Numbered from the stretch's first letter, positions 18,881-31,843 are shown. The stretch: 64,000 bases of DNA from Ligustrum vulgare (GCA_963555705.1 OY743172.1:20459446-20523445), one strand, 5' to 3'. Notes: generated by a model from the letters alone, not told the origin. Made by a program: numbers and translations.

Positions 18881-19019
18881 CCGTTTGGTAAATAAACCAC
18901 ATAATATTTCAAACAATTTTGTAACCACACACATTTTATATCTCTACTTTTTAATCACACATTTTATTTCAAAATAATAAATAAACTATTTTATAAACCA
19001 CTACGGTGTTACCAAACAG
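18881..19019. repeat. TTTATAAA MITE-family copy (inverse orientation)
   Basis: Begins CCGTTTGGTAAATAAACC and ends CGGTGTTACCAAACAG. The core (CTACTTTTTAATCACACATT) is the reverse complement of the core in the copies at 16917 and 17090. It sits immediately left of the copia insertion. Confidence 0.6.
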
Positions 19020-19089
19020 AGACAAATCATACAAATTTTTAAAATCACTTTTCAATCACATATTTTATATCAAAAAATTTAATTCTTTA

Positions 19090-19788
19090 TGTTGGACCAT
19101 TTTGGCAGATCAAGGCTTACATTCGTTTTCTATTTGATTGGATCAATTAGTTCAGCCCAACAATATGAAAGCTGTGGAATATAAATGGACCACCATCTAA
19201 TTCCATAATCATATCCAGCAAGTTTGAGCCCATTTTTATGCAAATCTGATATTTGAAGCCTGTTTCAACCAACCGGGTCAGAGCCCATTTATGTGCACCG
19301 CCTATCTTCAGCCATTGGATCATTTGGATACATCACAGTCGTCCATCTGTGATAAAAGAGATAAGGAGACGCTCTGGTTGCCAGAATTATTCCAGACGCT
19401 TCCTCTCACTTCAAACCCTAACTCTCTCTCTCTCTCTCTCTCTCTCTGAAAGGCGATTTTGCATCGCCTCATCTGATCTTTGAGTTTACTTCATACTTCT
19501 TCCAGAAATTCTTAAATATTAATTGTAATTTCTTGGTGGTAGATATTGATACTGATTTTGTGATAATCAGTATACGTTTTGATGAGTTCTGGCAGAGTTT
19601 TCTGTAACTCTATTGTTCTTTGTGGTTATTTTATGCGATCTTTGATTTCTGGGAAGTTTTGTGTATATTATTGGGTTTGGATTATGTTTCTATAATTTTT
19701 ACGGTTTTTGAATAAAGTTGTTTGATTCTTTGTGGTAAACTTTCGTTCTTGTTCTTTGTGGTTTGATCTTGTGCGTATAATCCTTTCA
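19090..19788 (+). repeat. copia 5' LTR
   Basis: Starts TGTTGGACC and ends ATAATCCTTTCA. It includes TATAAAT (19180-19186) as a possible TATA box and a (CT) microsatellite at 19422-19447. Confidence 0.9.
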
Positions 19789-19789
19789 G

Positions 19790-19802
19790 CGGTATCAGAG
19801 CC
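19790..19802 (+). other. copia primer binding site
   Basis: CGGTATCAGAGCC follows the 5' LTR by one base and matches the plant initiator-Met tRNA primer site except for its first base. Confidence 0.85.
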
Positions 19803-20847
19803 TTAGGGTTCTTTGACAAACCGGTGGATTTGACTCAGATCCGGTAGATCCAGATTTTGTCTTGGTTGGATCTAGGGTTTTTCTGGAAACGGATCTTCTT
19901 TTCTTCTTACGATTTTAGGGTTTTCTGAACTGAGTATAATTTTAAGAAATTTTTTACTTTCTTAAGTTGTTTTTTCAAACCCTAACTGTAAATCGCTTTT
20001 GGCTTCTGAAAATATTTTAAAATTTTTCAGATTCTAAATTTTTTTTTAAGATTTTTATATATAATTTTTTTTAAACTTCGTTGATTCTGTTCTTTTGAAA
20101 CCTATTTTAAAATTAGGGTTTCTGAATTTTTTTGTGTATCTGGATCTTTATTTCTGAGTCCACATTTATGAGGATCTTGTAACACAGAATATTTTCTATA
20201 AAATATTCTGGTTACACATATAGATCCTACATTGTTCTTGGTAATTAATCCTTCGTGGTGGATACTGGTGATATTTCTTTGTGGTTGATTCTTCGTGATG
20301 GATAGCTGATATTGGTACTTTGTGGCCCTGAATTTCTGGAATTCTGATTCTTTGTGGAAGCTGCTATAGCTTATTAAAATTAAAAATCAGGTGATGTATT
20401 TTAATTACTGCAATCTTATACTGTAAATTTGTTTTTCAAATTTCATGTTCTCTCCCAAATCTCTCCGTTGAAGCCTATAACTTGGACCCCTATCTTACCT
20501 TTGTCCAGGATTTCATTGAGAATCCGGGAATATGAGGGAGTGTGGGAATATCCAGTATAGGTTGAGGGATATACTAGAAGAACAACTTTTATCAGTATAC
20601 TGTTCTATGTGATTTCTTGATTGAGTAGTTAATTTTGTTGAATTGTGATCACCTTGATTACTTTGTTTACTGATTACTGTGTTCAGAACACTTGTGAATT
20701 TTCTTGAATATAAATTCTTGACTTTGTGTCATTGTCTTACTTTGTAACTGTGACATGCATTATTGTTTTCTGCCTGATTACTTGTTCTTTGAACTACTAA
20801 AGCTCCATAACTTGAAATATTTTTTCAAAATATTGGTCATTATTTCA

Positions 20848-23800
20848 ATGGCTACTTTTAAGGTAGATGTTGAAATATGGAATGGCAAAGAGGATTTTAA
20901 CCTCTGGAGCCAAAAAAATGCGAGCTTTACTACTTCAAATGAAATGTGCTAAAGCTATTGATAAATCCTGACCCCTTGATACCCCTCAGGACAAACAACT
21001 TGAAATGGATGAAACTGCTTGGAGCACTTTATTTTTACACTTATCTGATAAAGTCATTAGATAAGTAGGCAAGACTAAAACTACAATGGAATTGTGGGAT
21101 AGGTTGGAAGAACTTTATGATACTCTGTCCTTGCCTGATAAGTGTTTTCTGTGGAAACAATACTTCTCTTTTAAATTTGATCCATCTAAGGATGTGGAAG
21201 AGAACATGAGTAGGTTTACTAAGATCACACAAAGTCTGTTAAACTGTGATGAAAAACTTACAGATGAACAAAAAGTTGTTTGTTTACTGAATGCTATGGG
21301 GGATAAGTTTAAAGATCTGAGGAATGCTTTAGAGTATGGGGGCAAAAGTTGACCACTAAAATTGTCCATACATCCCTTAAGAATAAAGAGTTAGAGTTTA
21401 AAAATAATCCTAAGGAAGCCTATAATGTTGTAGGAACCTCTAGGAAGAAGAACTCTTTTAGACAGAATAAGACTGGAACTAATTTCAATAAAAATTGGAA
21501 TACTTCAAGCAACAATAGGGACTGGAATAACAAGCCTGTAAAAGGAAACTTTCAGAATAAGGGAAATTTCAATAGGCCTAAAGACAGTAACTTTAGAAGT
21601 CAGTCTGGTTTCAGAAATCAAGATAATAATGCTAGAAACCAAAACAATTTCAGAAACCAGAACAATTTTAGAACTCAGGATAACAATGCTGGTACTGCAA
21701 ATATAGATAAACCACCTAGAATTTGTTTTTACTGTGGCCAACCTGGACATCATATTAAATATTGTTTTAAAAGGAAAAATGGACAGGGAATCAGTAATCA
21801 GACTGAGGCTGCAGTGCAAGATAATAATAATAATGGGGTGGTTTATGTCACTAATGAGTCAGATAATAAGAATGAATGGATTTTAGATTCTGGCTGCACC
21901 TTTCACATGTGTCCTGAAAAGGATATGTTTGTTAATTTCAGTACTAATTGCTTTGGTTCTGTGAAACTTGGCAACAATATTTCTTGTGATATGAAAGGTA
22001 TTGGAAAGGTTTTGTTACAACTTGATAATAACAAAACTCTTACCTTGAATAAAACCAGATATGTTCCTGATCTGAAAAGGAACTTGATTTCACTTGGTGT
22101 TTTAGATTCTAAATCTTTTGAGATTAGAATGCAAAATGGTTTTTTGAGTATTTTCAAAAATAAATGCCTGATTATGAGTACTCCCAAAATTAATGGGATC
22201 TATATGTTGAATGTCTTGCCTGTTTATGCTAAGTCTTTTAATGCTGTGTCTGACTTGAATAAAACTGAGTTATGGCATAAAAGGTTAGGAGACATTGGAC
22301 AAAAGGGACTTAAATTACTTGAAACCAAAGGTGTATTTGGTAATGATGTGTTGCATAAACTTGACTTCTGTGAAAAATGTGTGTTAGGTAAACAGAAGAA
22401 AAGTTCATTTGGTAAAGGTATTCATAAATCTTCTGATGTGCTTGAGTATTTGCATGTTGATTTGTGGGGTCCTACTCCTGTGGGTTCAGTTTCAGATATT
22501 TTCTTCTTATAGTGGATGATTTTTCTAGGAAAACCTGGGTGCATTTTTTGAAATCTAAGGATGCCACTGTGTCTGTTTTCAAAAATTGGATTACCTTAGT
22601 TCAAAATTTGAAAGGAAAAATAGTCAAAACTATTAGAACTGACAATAGTTTAGAACTTTGTAACCAAGAGTTTGATTCCTTTTGTAGCACCTTAGGTATT
22701 CTTAGGCATAGGACTGTTGCCTACAGTCCACAGCAAAATGGGGTTGCCGAAAGAATGAATAGGACACTCCTTGAAAGAACAAGGTGTCTCTTACTTGATT
22801 CCAATTTGCCAAAAAAAATTTGGGGTGAAGCAGTCAAAACTGCCTCTTATTTGATAAATCTTTCTCCCTGTAGTGCTATTGATTTTAAGATTCCAGATCA
22901 AATATGGAATAATTACCTTCCTGATTTTTCAAAATTAAAAGTTTTTGGTTGTGCTGCCTACTCAAACCATTCTGAATCTAAACTTGACTCCAGGTTTTTA
23001 AAATGTGTTTTCCTTGGGTATGGAGAAGGAGCCAAGGGCTATAGGTTATGGGTCAGGGAACAGGGAGGTTACATGGTAATTTTTAGTAGGTCTGTGGTCT
23101 TTAATGAAAATGATTTTCCCTGTAGAAATGAGAAATTGATTGATCCTGTTAAAGAAAAAGATTTTATAACTTCTGAGCTGAGTGCAGACCATTTAGGTGA
23201 TGAAAATGGTCTGTCCAATACTCAGTTTCAGGTGGAGCAACCCCCGCAGTCTCCAAATGTCATTACTGAACCTGAACATGAACCTGCAGACACTGAACCA
23301 CAACCTGTTGATATCCCTGAAGCTGAAACTAACTTACAAAATTATCAATTGGCTAGGGATAGACCTAGAAGAGAGATCAGACCTTTGAGGATCCTGATTT
23401 TGTGTCTGCATTTACATATTCTGATCCTATTTTGCTTGAACATCAATCTTTTGAAGAAGCTGTTTCTTCTAAAGATTCCAAACTTTGGCTTGCAGCTATG
23501 CAAGATGAAAGGGACTCACTTTTGAAAAATGGTACTTGGACTTTAGTCAATAGACCTATAAATAAAAGGATAATTGACTGTAAATGGATTTTTAAATTGA
23601 AAGAAAGTGAATCTAAGGATATGAAACCTAGGTACAAGGCTAAACTTGTAGCCAAGGGTTTTTCTCAAAAAGAAGGAATTGATTTTAATGAAATATTTTC
23701 TCCTGTAGTTAAATATACCTCTATCAGAATTCTGTTTGCTTTGGTTGCACAATTTGATTTAGAACTTGAGCAAATGGATGTGAAAACTGCTTTTCTTTAT

Positions 23801-25000
23801 GGTTCTTTGGATGAAACAATTTATATGCATCAACCTAAAGGTTTTGAAAAAGGTAGAAATTCTGATTCAGTTTGTTTGTTTAAAAAATCTTTGTATGGGC
23901 TAAAACAAGCTCCTAGGCAGTGGTATAAGAGATTTGATTCTTATATCCAAAGCCTAAATTTTCAGAAAAGTAAATATGATTCCTGTTTTTATTTTAAACT
24001 TGGCAAAACTGATTTCATTTACTTGCTTTTATAAGTGGATGACATTCTTATTGTTGGGCCAAATATGCATGATATAAATGTTCTTAAAGATAAACTGCAT
24101 TCTGAATTTGAGATGAAAGACATAGGAAATGCTAAAAAGATACTTGACATGGATATTTTTAGGGATAGGCAATCTGGGAAATTGTTTTTAAACTAAAGAC
24201 ATTACATTGAAAAGGTTTTAAACAGATTTTGTTTATCTGAATCCAAATCTGTGTCATTGCCTTTAAATGCACATTTTAAACTGTCTGTAGAACATTGTCC
24301 AAAAACTGATGATGAAGTGCTTAGAATGAAAAATGTGCCCTATTCTAATGTAATTTGATCTGTTATGTATTTAATGGTCTGTACCAGACCTGATATAGCC
24401 TTTAGAGTAAGTGTTTTAAGTAGATTTATGAGCAATCCTGGTGAATTGCACCGGGAAGCTATGAAATGTTTACTAAAATATTTGAAAGGTTCTGCTAAGC
24501 TTAGCTTAGTATTTTCTAAAACCAAAAATGATTTCAAACTTAAAGGTTTTGTTGATTCTGACTTTGCTGGAAATATTGATAACAGGAAATCAACATCTTC
24601 TTACTTCTTTACTTTAAACTTTTCCTGTATTAGCTGGAAATTCCAGCTACAAAAATTGGTTGCCTTATCATCAACTGAGGCAGAATATATCGCTGCTACA
24701 GATGCTGTTAAGGAATGCCTGTGGTTAAAGGGATTATTGTCTGAAATTTGTTGCATTACTGATTCTGAAGTTGAAATATGTACTGATAGCATGAGTGCAT
24801 TACATCTGTGTAAAAATCCTATTTTTCACAATAGGTCAAAACACATTGATGTGAAATTCCATTTCATAAGAGATATTATTGATAAAGGCATTGTGAAACT
24901 TGTTAAAATTCCTACACAGGTTAATCCTGTAGGTGCAGGAACTAAGATCATTCCTATTAATAATTTTAAAGATGCATTGAGTTTTTTTAAATTTGGTTGA
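20848..25000 (+). pseudogene. gag-pol: copia gag-pol (gag, PR, IN, RT, RNase H), decayed
   Basis: Starts at ATG 20848 (MATFKVDVEIWNG). Domains in copia order: gag with CCHC knuckle CFYCGQPGHHIKYC (21724-21765); protease WILDSGCTFHMC (about 21880); GAG-pre-integrase ELWHKRLG; integrase with DLWGP, RTDNSLE and NGVAERMNR carrying the DDE residues; reverse transcriptase from about 23480; RNase H with VDSDFAG and STEAEYIAA. The frame changes several times (about 20915 near an A7 run, about 21350, about 22490, about 23400). The RT active site is lost because the residue before VDD is a stop at 24032; further stops lie at 24194 and 24356. The layout suggests the Tork/Tnt1 side of copia, which is an inference. 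Confidence 0.9.
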
Positions 25001-25047
25001 ATTTTGATACTTGTTTGCTATGTTTTGCAGGTGCTGGGAACAGCCAA

Positions 25048-25061
25048 ATTGAGGTGGAGAT
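25048..25061 (+). other. copia polypurine tract
   Basis: A purine-rich stretch containing GAGGTGGAGA immediately precedes the TGTTGG of the 3' LTR. Confidence 0.75.
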
Positions 25062-25756
25062 TGTTGGACCATTTTGGCTGATAAAGGCTTACATTCATTT
25101 TCTATCTGATTGGATCAATTAGTTCAGCCCAACAATATGAAAGTTGTGGAATATAAATGGACCACCATCTGAGTCCATAATCATATCCAGGAAGTTTGAG
25201 CCCATTTTTATGCAAATCTGATATTTGAAGCCTGTTTCAACCAACCGGGTCAGAGCCCATTTATGTGCACCGCCTATCTTCAGCCATTGGATCATTTGGA
25301 TACATCACGGCCGTCCATCTGTGATAAAAGAGATAAGGAGATGCTCTGGTTACCAGAATTATTTCAGACACTTCCTCTCACTTCAAACCCTAACTCTCTC
25401 TCTCTCTCTCTCTCTGAAAGGCGATTTTGCATCGCCCCATCTGATCTTTGAGTTTACTTCATACTTCTTCCAGAAATTCTTAGGTATTAATTGTAATTTC
25501 TTAGTGGTAGATATTGATACTGATTTTGTGATAATCAGTATACGTTTTGATGAGTTCTGGCAGAGTTTTCTGCAACTCTATTGGTCTTTGTGGTTATTTT
25601 ATGCGATCTTTGATTTCTAGGAAGTTTTGTGTACATTATTGGGTTTGGATTCTGTTTCTATAATTTTTACGGTTTTTGAATAAAGTTGTTTGATTCTTTG
25701 TGATTAACTTTCGTTCTTGTTCTTTGTGGTTTGATCTTGAGCGTATAATCCCTTCA
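25062..25756 (+). repeat. copia 3' LTR
   Basis: Starts TGTTGGACC and ends ATAATCCCTTCA, followed by TSD CTTTA. Its CT microsatellite (about 25397-25414) is shorter than that of the 5' LTR. The short open frames inside it are not genes. Confidence 0.9.
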
Positions 25757-25761
25757 CTTTA

Positions 25762-27239
25762 TTTATAAACAAAAATCAATTGCTATAATCATTTATTATC
25801 GAAAAATAATTATCAAGGTAAAATATGTAATTGAAAGTAGTGTGAAAAAATTTGTATTGTTTTTAAAAAATAGTTTAAAATTTGTTTTGTTTATAAATTA
25901 AACCTCTTATTTTTAGAGGTAAAATATGCGATTAAAAAGTAATTAAAAAATATATATGTTAAAATAGTGATTTCGAGAAATATTGTTTATAAATATATCC
26001 AAACATATGCTTAGTTAAGTTTACAAAAACACACAGGAAGTAATGTTTTTTATAAATTGATTAAGCCTCCGTTTGGTAAAACGGTTTATAACACATAACT
26101 TTTTTAAATCACTTTTTAAAGAACGAAGTATCGAAAATGTTTATCATACAATGTGACATAAAATGTAAAATTAATTAAAGTGGAGTCATTACAACATTTT
26201 ACAACGTGCTTGTCAAATTTTGTTTATATAAACCAAATCATGTCGAAATTTTCATTGATTCATTTCTTTTAAAAGTTAATAATTTCGATTTATTAAATAC
26301 TGCAATCAATCATTTTTTTAATTTTTTAAAAAGAATAATCGACGGAATATTGACATGTGATAGTTATAAACAATATTTATGAATAATTATTTATAAACAT
26401 GTTACCAAATCGAGATATTAATCTCACAAGTAATATTTTTAATTAGAAATTCAACAACTAAACTTAAACCAGAGGAGTTGGGGCATTGTAAATGATTTAC
26501 CAAATGGAGACATAATTATAAAATAATATTTATGAATAATCGTTTATAAACATGTTACCAAACATAGATATTAATCTCACAAGTAAATTTTTTTGAATTC
26601 GAAATTAACTAAACTTAAACCACAGGAATCAGGACAAGATAAAATTGCATGAGGAGCCTTCCAGTACAAAAACCTTTGGAGCATTTATAAACCTATTTAT
26701 ATTCTAGGACAAAAAAATCATTTATAAATTAATTTATAATCTACACAATTTGTATTTTTCTACATAAAATATATGGTTAAAAAATGAAGAGAGAAAATAT
26801 GTGTGGTTAAAAAATAATTTAAGAAATTGTATAATTTAAATTTTGATTTTAATCACATTGCGGAACTATGCTTAAATTTAACTAATATTTTACTATCACA
26901 TTGAACTAGTTAAATTATATGTTTGGCAAACTATTTAAAAACGTATTTTTAAATAATATAATTTCTCAAAACACTTTTTCAACAATACATATTTTCTCTT
27001 TCCACTTTTGAATCACATATTTTATCTTGAAAACATAAAAACGTGCTTTTAAAAACATAACTTTTAAAAACAAATCCTAAATATCTTTTTGTACAGTTGC
27101 AAAATCAAATATATGAACTGTAGTGCAAGAGATTGAATCGAGTATTCGCTCCAAAATAAGATTTAAAAGAGATGATTTGAAATATTTGGATAATTAGAAA
27201 TTTAAATTGGGTAATTTAATAAATGAAAATTGGATAGTA
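25762..27239. repeat. cluster of TTTATAAA MITE fragments, no gene
   Basis: At least four partial family members can be seen (about 25762-25905, 26065-26150, 26680-26840, 26912-27070), with TTTGGTAAAACGG, AATATATGGTTAAAAAATG and GTTTGGCAAACT pieces in both orientations. Two related segments (about 26370-26440 and 26510-26580) share GAATAAT, TTTATAAACATGTTACC and ATATTAATCTCACAAGTAA. No gene is present. Confidence 0.5.
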
Positions 27240-30182
27240 AGAGCATATTCAATGAGACATTGTGCAAGTTAAAAAAGTGTGCCACATCACTGATATATAC
27301 AATGTCTACTTATTTTTTTCTCCAATGCGTCCATGTTAAGTTGAGTTGGGAAAAAAAAAATTAGACATTGTCCAACTTCATGTTCAATTCTAGAAGGCAT
27401 GTTAGATATGCTGACTATACATCTCAAAAATTCAATCGAACGAAAGGGGATTTTGACACTGCTCTCCGGCATCACGTTTCGCTCATGACTTTTGCTTCCG
27501 GTGAACCCCTTTTCGTTTTTTACCAGACCCCCGAGGCACTCCTCCACAGCCACTCCTCCATCTCAAGCACCTCCCACAAACCCCATCGAGTCAGGAAAAA
27601 CCAATCAAACTACCACACATTCTCTTCGATTCAAGCTTTTCATCCTCACCCCAGCTCCGAAATGATTTTGTTCGAAAGGAAGTGTACATGAAAAAAGAAA
27701 TACTGAAGTTTCTATGAATGATGGGCTTCACAGCCTTATCCATAGACCGTAGGAAATTAGATGCCAAATAATTGCGAGGCATAAATGGTAAATCTTCAGA
27801 TGACTGAACCTAACCCCTTGTGACAAACCATCAACGTCTCTAGGAGGGGAATTTTACGTTTTTCATCTTCGAGCTTCGTTCAGTTCCTTGGTAAAGGTAT
27901 TCATATAGCGACCCAGAATTTTTATGCAATAAATAATTATTTTAATATTTAGAAAATTGTGTCGCTACTATTTCATTTATTATTTTGAAGTTAACGCCGC
28001 GACGGATTCGTCTAGCCAAGTCAAGAAATATCGAATTTGTTCGATTTTAAATTAAAATCCGAATTTCTAAAATTATATTATTTTAATTATTTATTTAAAG
28101 TATTATTTTCAAAATCATTTTTCAGTCCAAAATATATCAGTTTTAAATACTTTTCTTGATCGAAGTTAGTCCAATATTTATCAAAATTGTATCATGAACC
28201 CACATATTTTTCTTCCTTCTTTATTACTCTTTCCACCTCAATATACCATAATCAAAGCATCTTCATCATATCATTACACCTAACAAAGAACACCACTACC
28301 AATTAATCAAAGCTATCACAATTCAATCATACCCCATGTGTATACTAAACATAATGATGAATTACCCATATTCCACCCTTTTCATACCTAACTATTCATC
28401 ATTTTTCCTAAATTTATACGTTCTCCATCTCCTCACAATACACACAACAAACTACCAAACCACTGCAAAGTCATCACACCCTAACCGTCCCTGCTTAACC
28501 AACACTGCCCTTCACTGCACCACCTGCAATACACAATTCAATTCCAAGTTCAAGCACAGCCACCGATTTCAATTCTTCCTAGCATCACCATCACTACCGC
28601 CTATTCACTACCACTGTTTCATCAATGTCAAAACCACCACTATCCATTTCCACCTTCATCACCTGCAACTCACAATCAGACACCTCCACATCCACACAAT
28701 CACAGTCCAGATCACCACGAACCCACACTGCCACTACCAAGCTGAACCAGAATCACCACCCACACTGATTCATCTCCCTCACGCAGTTAACCTCACATAA
28801 CCATCTCAACATCACACAATTCTCAATTCCATCAAGTTTTCAGAAATCATTCTCATTATCAATAACCTCACCACTGCAAATCACCATTTATCATCATCAC
28901 CAAATTGGCAAGCCATAACCAAGATCCACAGCCTGCATATACAATAACCAAATACAACCAATGCCACCTTCAACACCATTTCAGTATTATCTCCACCACC
29001 GGTAGCATCACCAGCCCTTTCACTGTCACCACCCCTGCCAGGTTGAACTCCAAACCAACCAGCACCACCACCACCAATCAATCAAGAACCGCCACTGCTT
29101 GAAACTCTGTTTTCCACAAACTAAATTCACAACGTTCAGTTGAACCCAATTTCTCAACCTCTCCAAATCACCATCGATCAGATCAAAAAACTCAATGATA
29201 AATAAACCCAGTTACCTACCTCAACTGTGGAACCACTTCGCCGGAGCTATCACCGGAAATCGCAACCTTCGACCTAGGTTACACTTCGATTTCGCATCTA
29301 ACCTCGCACCTGAAACCAAATCAGAACTCCCACTCTTTTTCCGTCGCTCGCCACACCTTACGCCTACGGTTCGCCGGCGTTCCACCGGCTGTAGCCCGGA
29401 CTTCACCCTCCGTCGCCAGCTTCATCTCCCCTCTCGCCTGTCTCTCTCTCTGATCGAATTTGAAAATAGAGAGAGAGTAAAGTTTTATTTAATATATTTG
29501 ATTTTCGGAAATTTGCACTTTGGTCCCTGAAGTTTCAAAGGCTTTCAAATCAGTCCCCAAGTTTTAAAAAGGTTTTATTTCAGTCCTTTCAGCTTTTAAA
29601 CTTATCATTTCAGTCCCTGCTGATTTACTTTATTTGATTTTAAGCCCAAGTTTCAAAGTATTCATTTTAGTCCCTGAACTTTCAAAAGTATTCATTTTAG
29701 TCCCTCAACTTTCAAAACATCAATTTTAGTCCTCAAATTATAATTTATCATTTTGAACTATATATTCGATAGACTAAAGTGACTTATTGGCTAAGACGAA
29801 GCGTACGGAGAATTTAAAGAAATTGAAGTCATTCCCGCTCAACTTTGCACTCGTCGGATTTGAGGTAGACTCGCACTTATTAATTGATTTAAATTATGAT
29901 TTCATATGAATGTCATGTGACTTGTGAAAGTCAATTTTTAAGAAAAACAAGTATGTTTTTATGAAAGGTAAATATACCTTATGTTGTTATGAAAAGTAAG
30001 TATGTTTTTATGAAAAGAAAATATATTTTATGTTTTTACGAAAAGTAAGTATACCCTATGCTTCACGAAAATGTTTTTTTTGGATCATTGCTATGAAATC
30101 AATCTACCAAGATTGTTTTGGGTCCCATATGATAAGTTATGATATGTTAAGGGGACCGGAGTTTTAGTAGCGCTACACATAA

Positions 30183-30600
30183 GAATTCTTGCCACCTAAG
30201 TTCGGTAACATTCTTGTGTCTCCTATGTTTATGAGGATTTGCCACGAAGTTCGGTAAAATTCCTATCTTTCCATATGTTTATGAGGATTTACCACCTAAG
30301 TTCGGTAAAATTCCTGTCGCATATGTTTATGAGGATTTCGATCCTATCTTATGTTATGATGCAATTGATCCCTATGAATTTCAGAAAATTATGCTTGGTA
30401 TACTTACTACATAAGAATTCTTACCACCTAAGTTCGGTAAAATTCTTATGTTTATGAGGATTTCGATTTTATCCTATGTTATGATGAAAACTTACTGTGA
30501 TTTTACTGTTATTATGATTTTACTGCATAAGAATTCTTGCCACCTAAGTTCGGTAAAGTTCTTGTATGTTTATGAGGATTTAAATCCTATCTTATGTTAT
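30183..30600. repeat. TAAGTTCGGTAAAATTC tandem repeat
   Basis: Five copies of a module containing AAGTTCGGTAAAATTC and then ATGTTTATGAGGATTT start near 30191, 30241, 30291, 30422 and 30539, with spacing of 50-130 bp. It lies inside the giant solo LTR. Confidence 0.75.
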
Positions 30601-30653
30601 GCTTTCAAAAGAAATTATGCTTGACATAATTAAAATGTTTTTATAAGTATATG

Positions 30654-30778
30654 GTTTTCAAAGAGATGTTTTCAAAGAGCTGTTTCAAAGAGCTGTTTTC
30701 AAAGAGCTGTTTTCAAAGAACTATTTTCAAAGAGATGTTTTCAAAGAGCTGTTTTCAAAGAGCTATTTTCAAAGAGCA
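30654..30778. repeat. 14-bp tandem repeat TTTTCAAAGAGCTG
   Basis: About nine head-to-tail copies of TTTTCAAAGAGCTG with few changes (CTG/ATG/CTA), inside the giant solo LTR. Confidence 0.85.
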
Positions 30779-30934
30779 TATGATTTGCAAAATATGTCCC
30801 GTGCTGTAATGCACAATATGAGTTTTATCAAGAGCAGTTTTATAAAGAAGCTCTATCAATGCCCGTTTTATAAAGAGCCGGGATTTATGTGTTTAATCAT
30901 CTTATAAATTAAATTAATTTGCGATGAGTCTACT

Positions 30935-30958
30935 GAGTATTTCCCCCATGAAATACTC
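30935..30958. other. 9-bp perfect hairpin GAGTATTTC/GAAATACTC
   Basis: GAGTATTTC (30935-30943) and GAAATACTC (30950-30958) are perfect inverted repeats around a CCCCAT loop. The hairpin sits about 365 bp before the LTR end and could be a transcript-processing or 3'-end structure of the element. Confidence 0.6.
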
Positions 30959-31843
30959 ACCCTACTTTTTAACAGTTTTGCAGATTTCGGAGACGGTGGC
31001 GAGCGATGAATGATGGTGGCAATAATCGTTAAACGGTTGAAAGTTTGACGTTAATGATTTCCGTATTTTTTTCCAAACAATCGAATAATTTAGAGAAGTT
31101 CATTTATTTGAGAAATTATGACATTGTCAATTTCTTTACAAAATTAATGGTTCGATTTCTATTTCAAATGGTTTCATAAATGTTTTCAATTTTATCGGCC
31201 ATTACAGTTTATTTAATGTTGCCAAAAATGAATTTCAACTATTTCTTCCGCAAAAATATTATTCGAAAAATTTAGACAGAAAATGACGTAGTGAATCGGG
31301 TATACGGAACTCGGGGCGCTACAATTCAACTTCTTCCTTAGTCTGGATATTGGGCTTTACTCCCTTTATCTAGATTCATCTCTATTTCAAGGTAATTTCA
31401 CTAGTTGGAGGAGATTTCGAAATTTGCAAACCCGTCTACAATACTTTTAATGAGTTCGAAATTCATCTGAGTGTAGTGATTTCGCCATTAATGCTTGCTG
31501 CCTTTCACCCAAGAAAAATGTTTATGCCATTCAATAATATGCTCCTTCATTTGTTGCTGAAAAACAAGAAAATCAACAAAAATAATTGCAAGAAAGCAAA
31601 GGAAAAATGTGTTGCAGCCTTGCAAGAGGATCAGACGATGAACTAAAAAATAAAAAATAAATAAAAATAAAAATATTGAGGTAAATGACACGTATGATCA
31701 TTAATTGGTTGTAGACATGGTGCATTAGGGATCACTTTTTTGCTTTAATGTCTATTTTTTAGACATTCATAAGAAGTTCAATTAATGTGCGTCAAATGAC
31801 ATCTATTTTTTTAGTTTTAACAATGTCTTATTGAAAATGTTCT

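Larger units (their letters stand above)
19090..25756 (+). mobile_element. complete Ty1/copia retrotransposon (6.67 kb)
   Basis: Two LTRs of about 700 bp (19090-19788 and 25062-25756), a primer site, a gag-pol region, a polypurine tract and a perfect 5-bp TSD CTTTA (19085-19089 and 25757-25761) define the element. By eye the LTRs differ at about 27 positions (roughly 4 percent) plus a CT-repeat length change. This is more than the gypsy element at 8306, so this insertion is probably older. It landed inside a copy of the TTTATAAA MITE family. The coding region is frameshifted and contains stops, so it is not autonomous. Confidence 0.92.
27904..31323. mobile_element. giant solo LTR (3.4 kb), TSD ATTCA
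   Basis: Perfect 5-bp TSD ATTCA (27899-27903 and 31324-31328). Ends TATAGCGACCC and GGGGCGCTACA are inverted copies of a TGTAGCG(A/C)CCC terminus, with the first TG changed to TA. No internal domain, primer site or second LTR is seen. A 3.4 kb segment with 5-bp TSD and TG...CA-type ends is best read as the solo LTR of a long-LTR gypsy element. It contains a C-rich region (28440-29450), regular CAGTCCC/TTTAGTCC repeats (29520-29740), tandem repeats and a hairpin. Open frames inside are not convincing. Confidence 0.65.
27240..31843. mobile_element. TIR DNA transposon, split by a giant solo LTR
   Basis: The left end AGAGCATATTCAATGAGACA (27240) and the right end, read inverted from 31843 as AGAACATTTTCAATAAGACA, match at about 19 of 23 positions, and weaker similarity continues inward. 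Without the LTR at 27904-31323 the element is about 1.2 kb. The interior (27420-27850) has a GC-richer, protein-like texture, and a minus frame over 27591-27782 begins MPRNYLASNFLRSMDK. This could be a captured gene fragment; I do not recognise it. No clear TSD was found, so the superfamily (MULE or hAT) is open. Confidence 0.5.
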
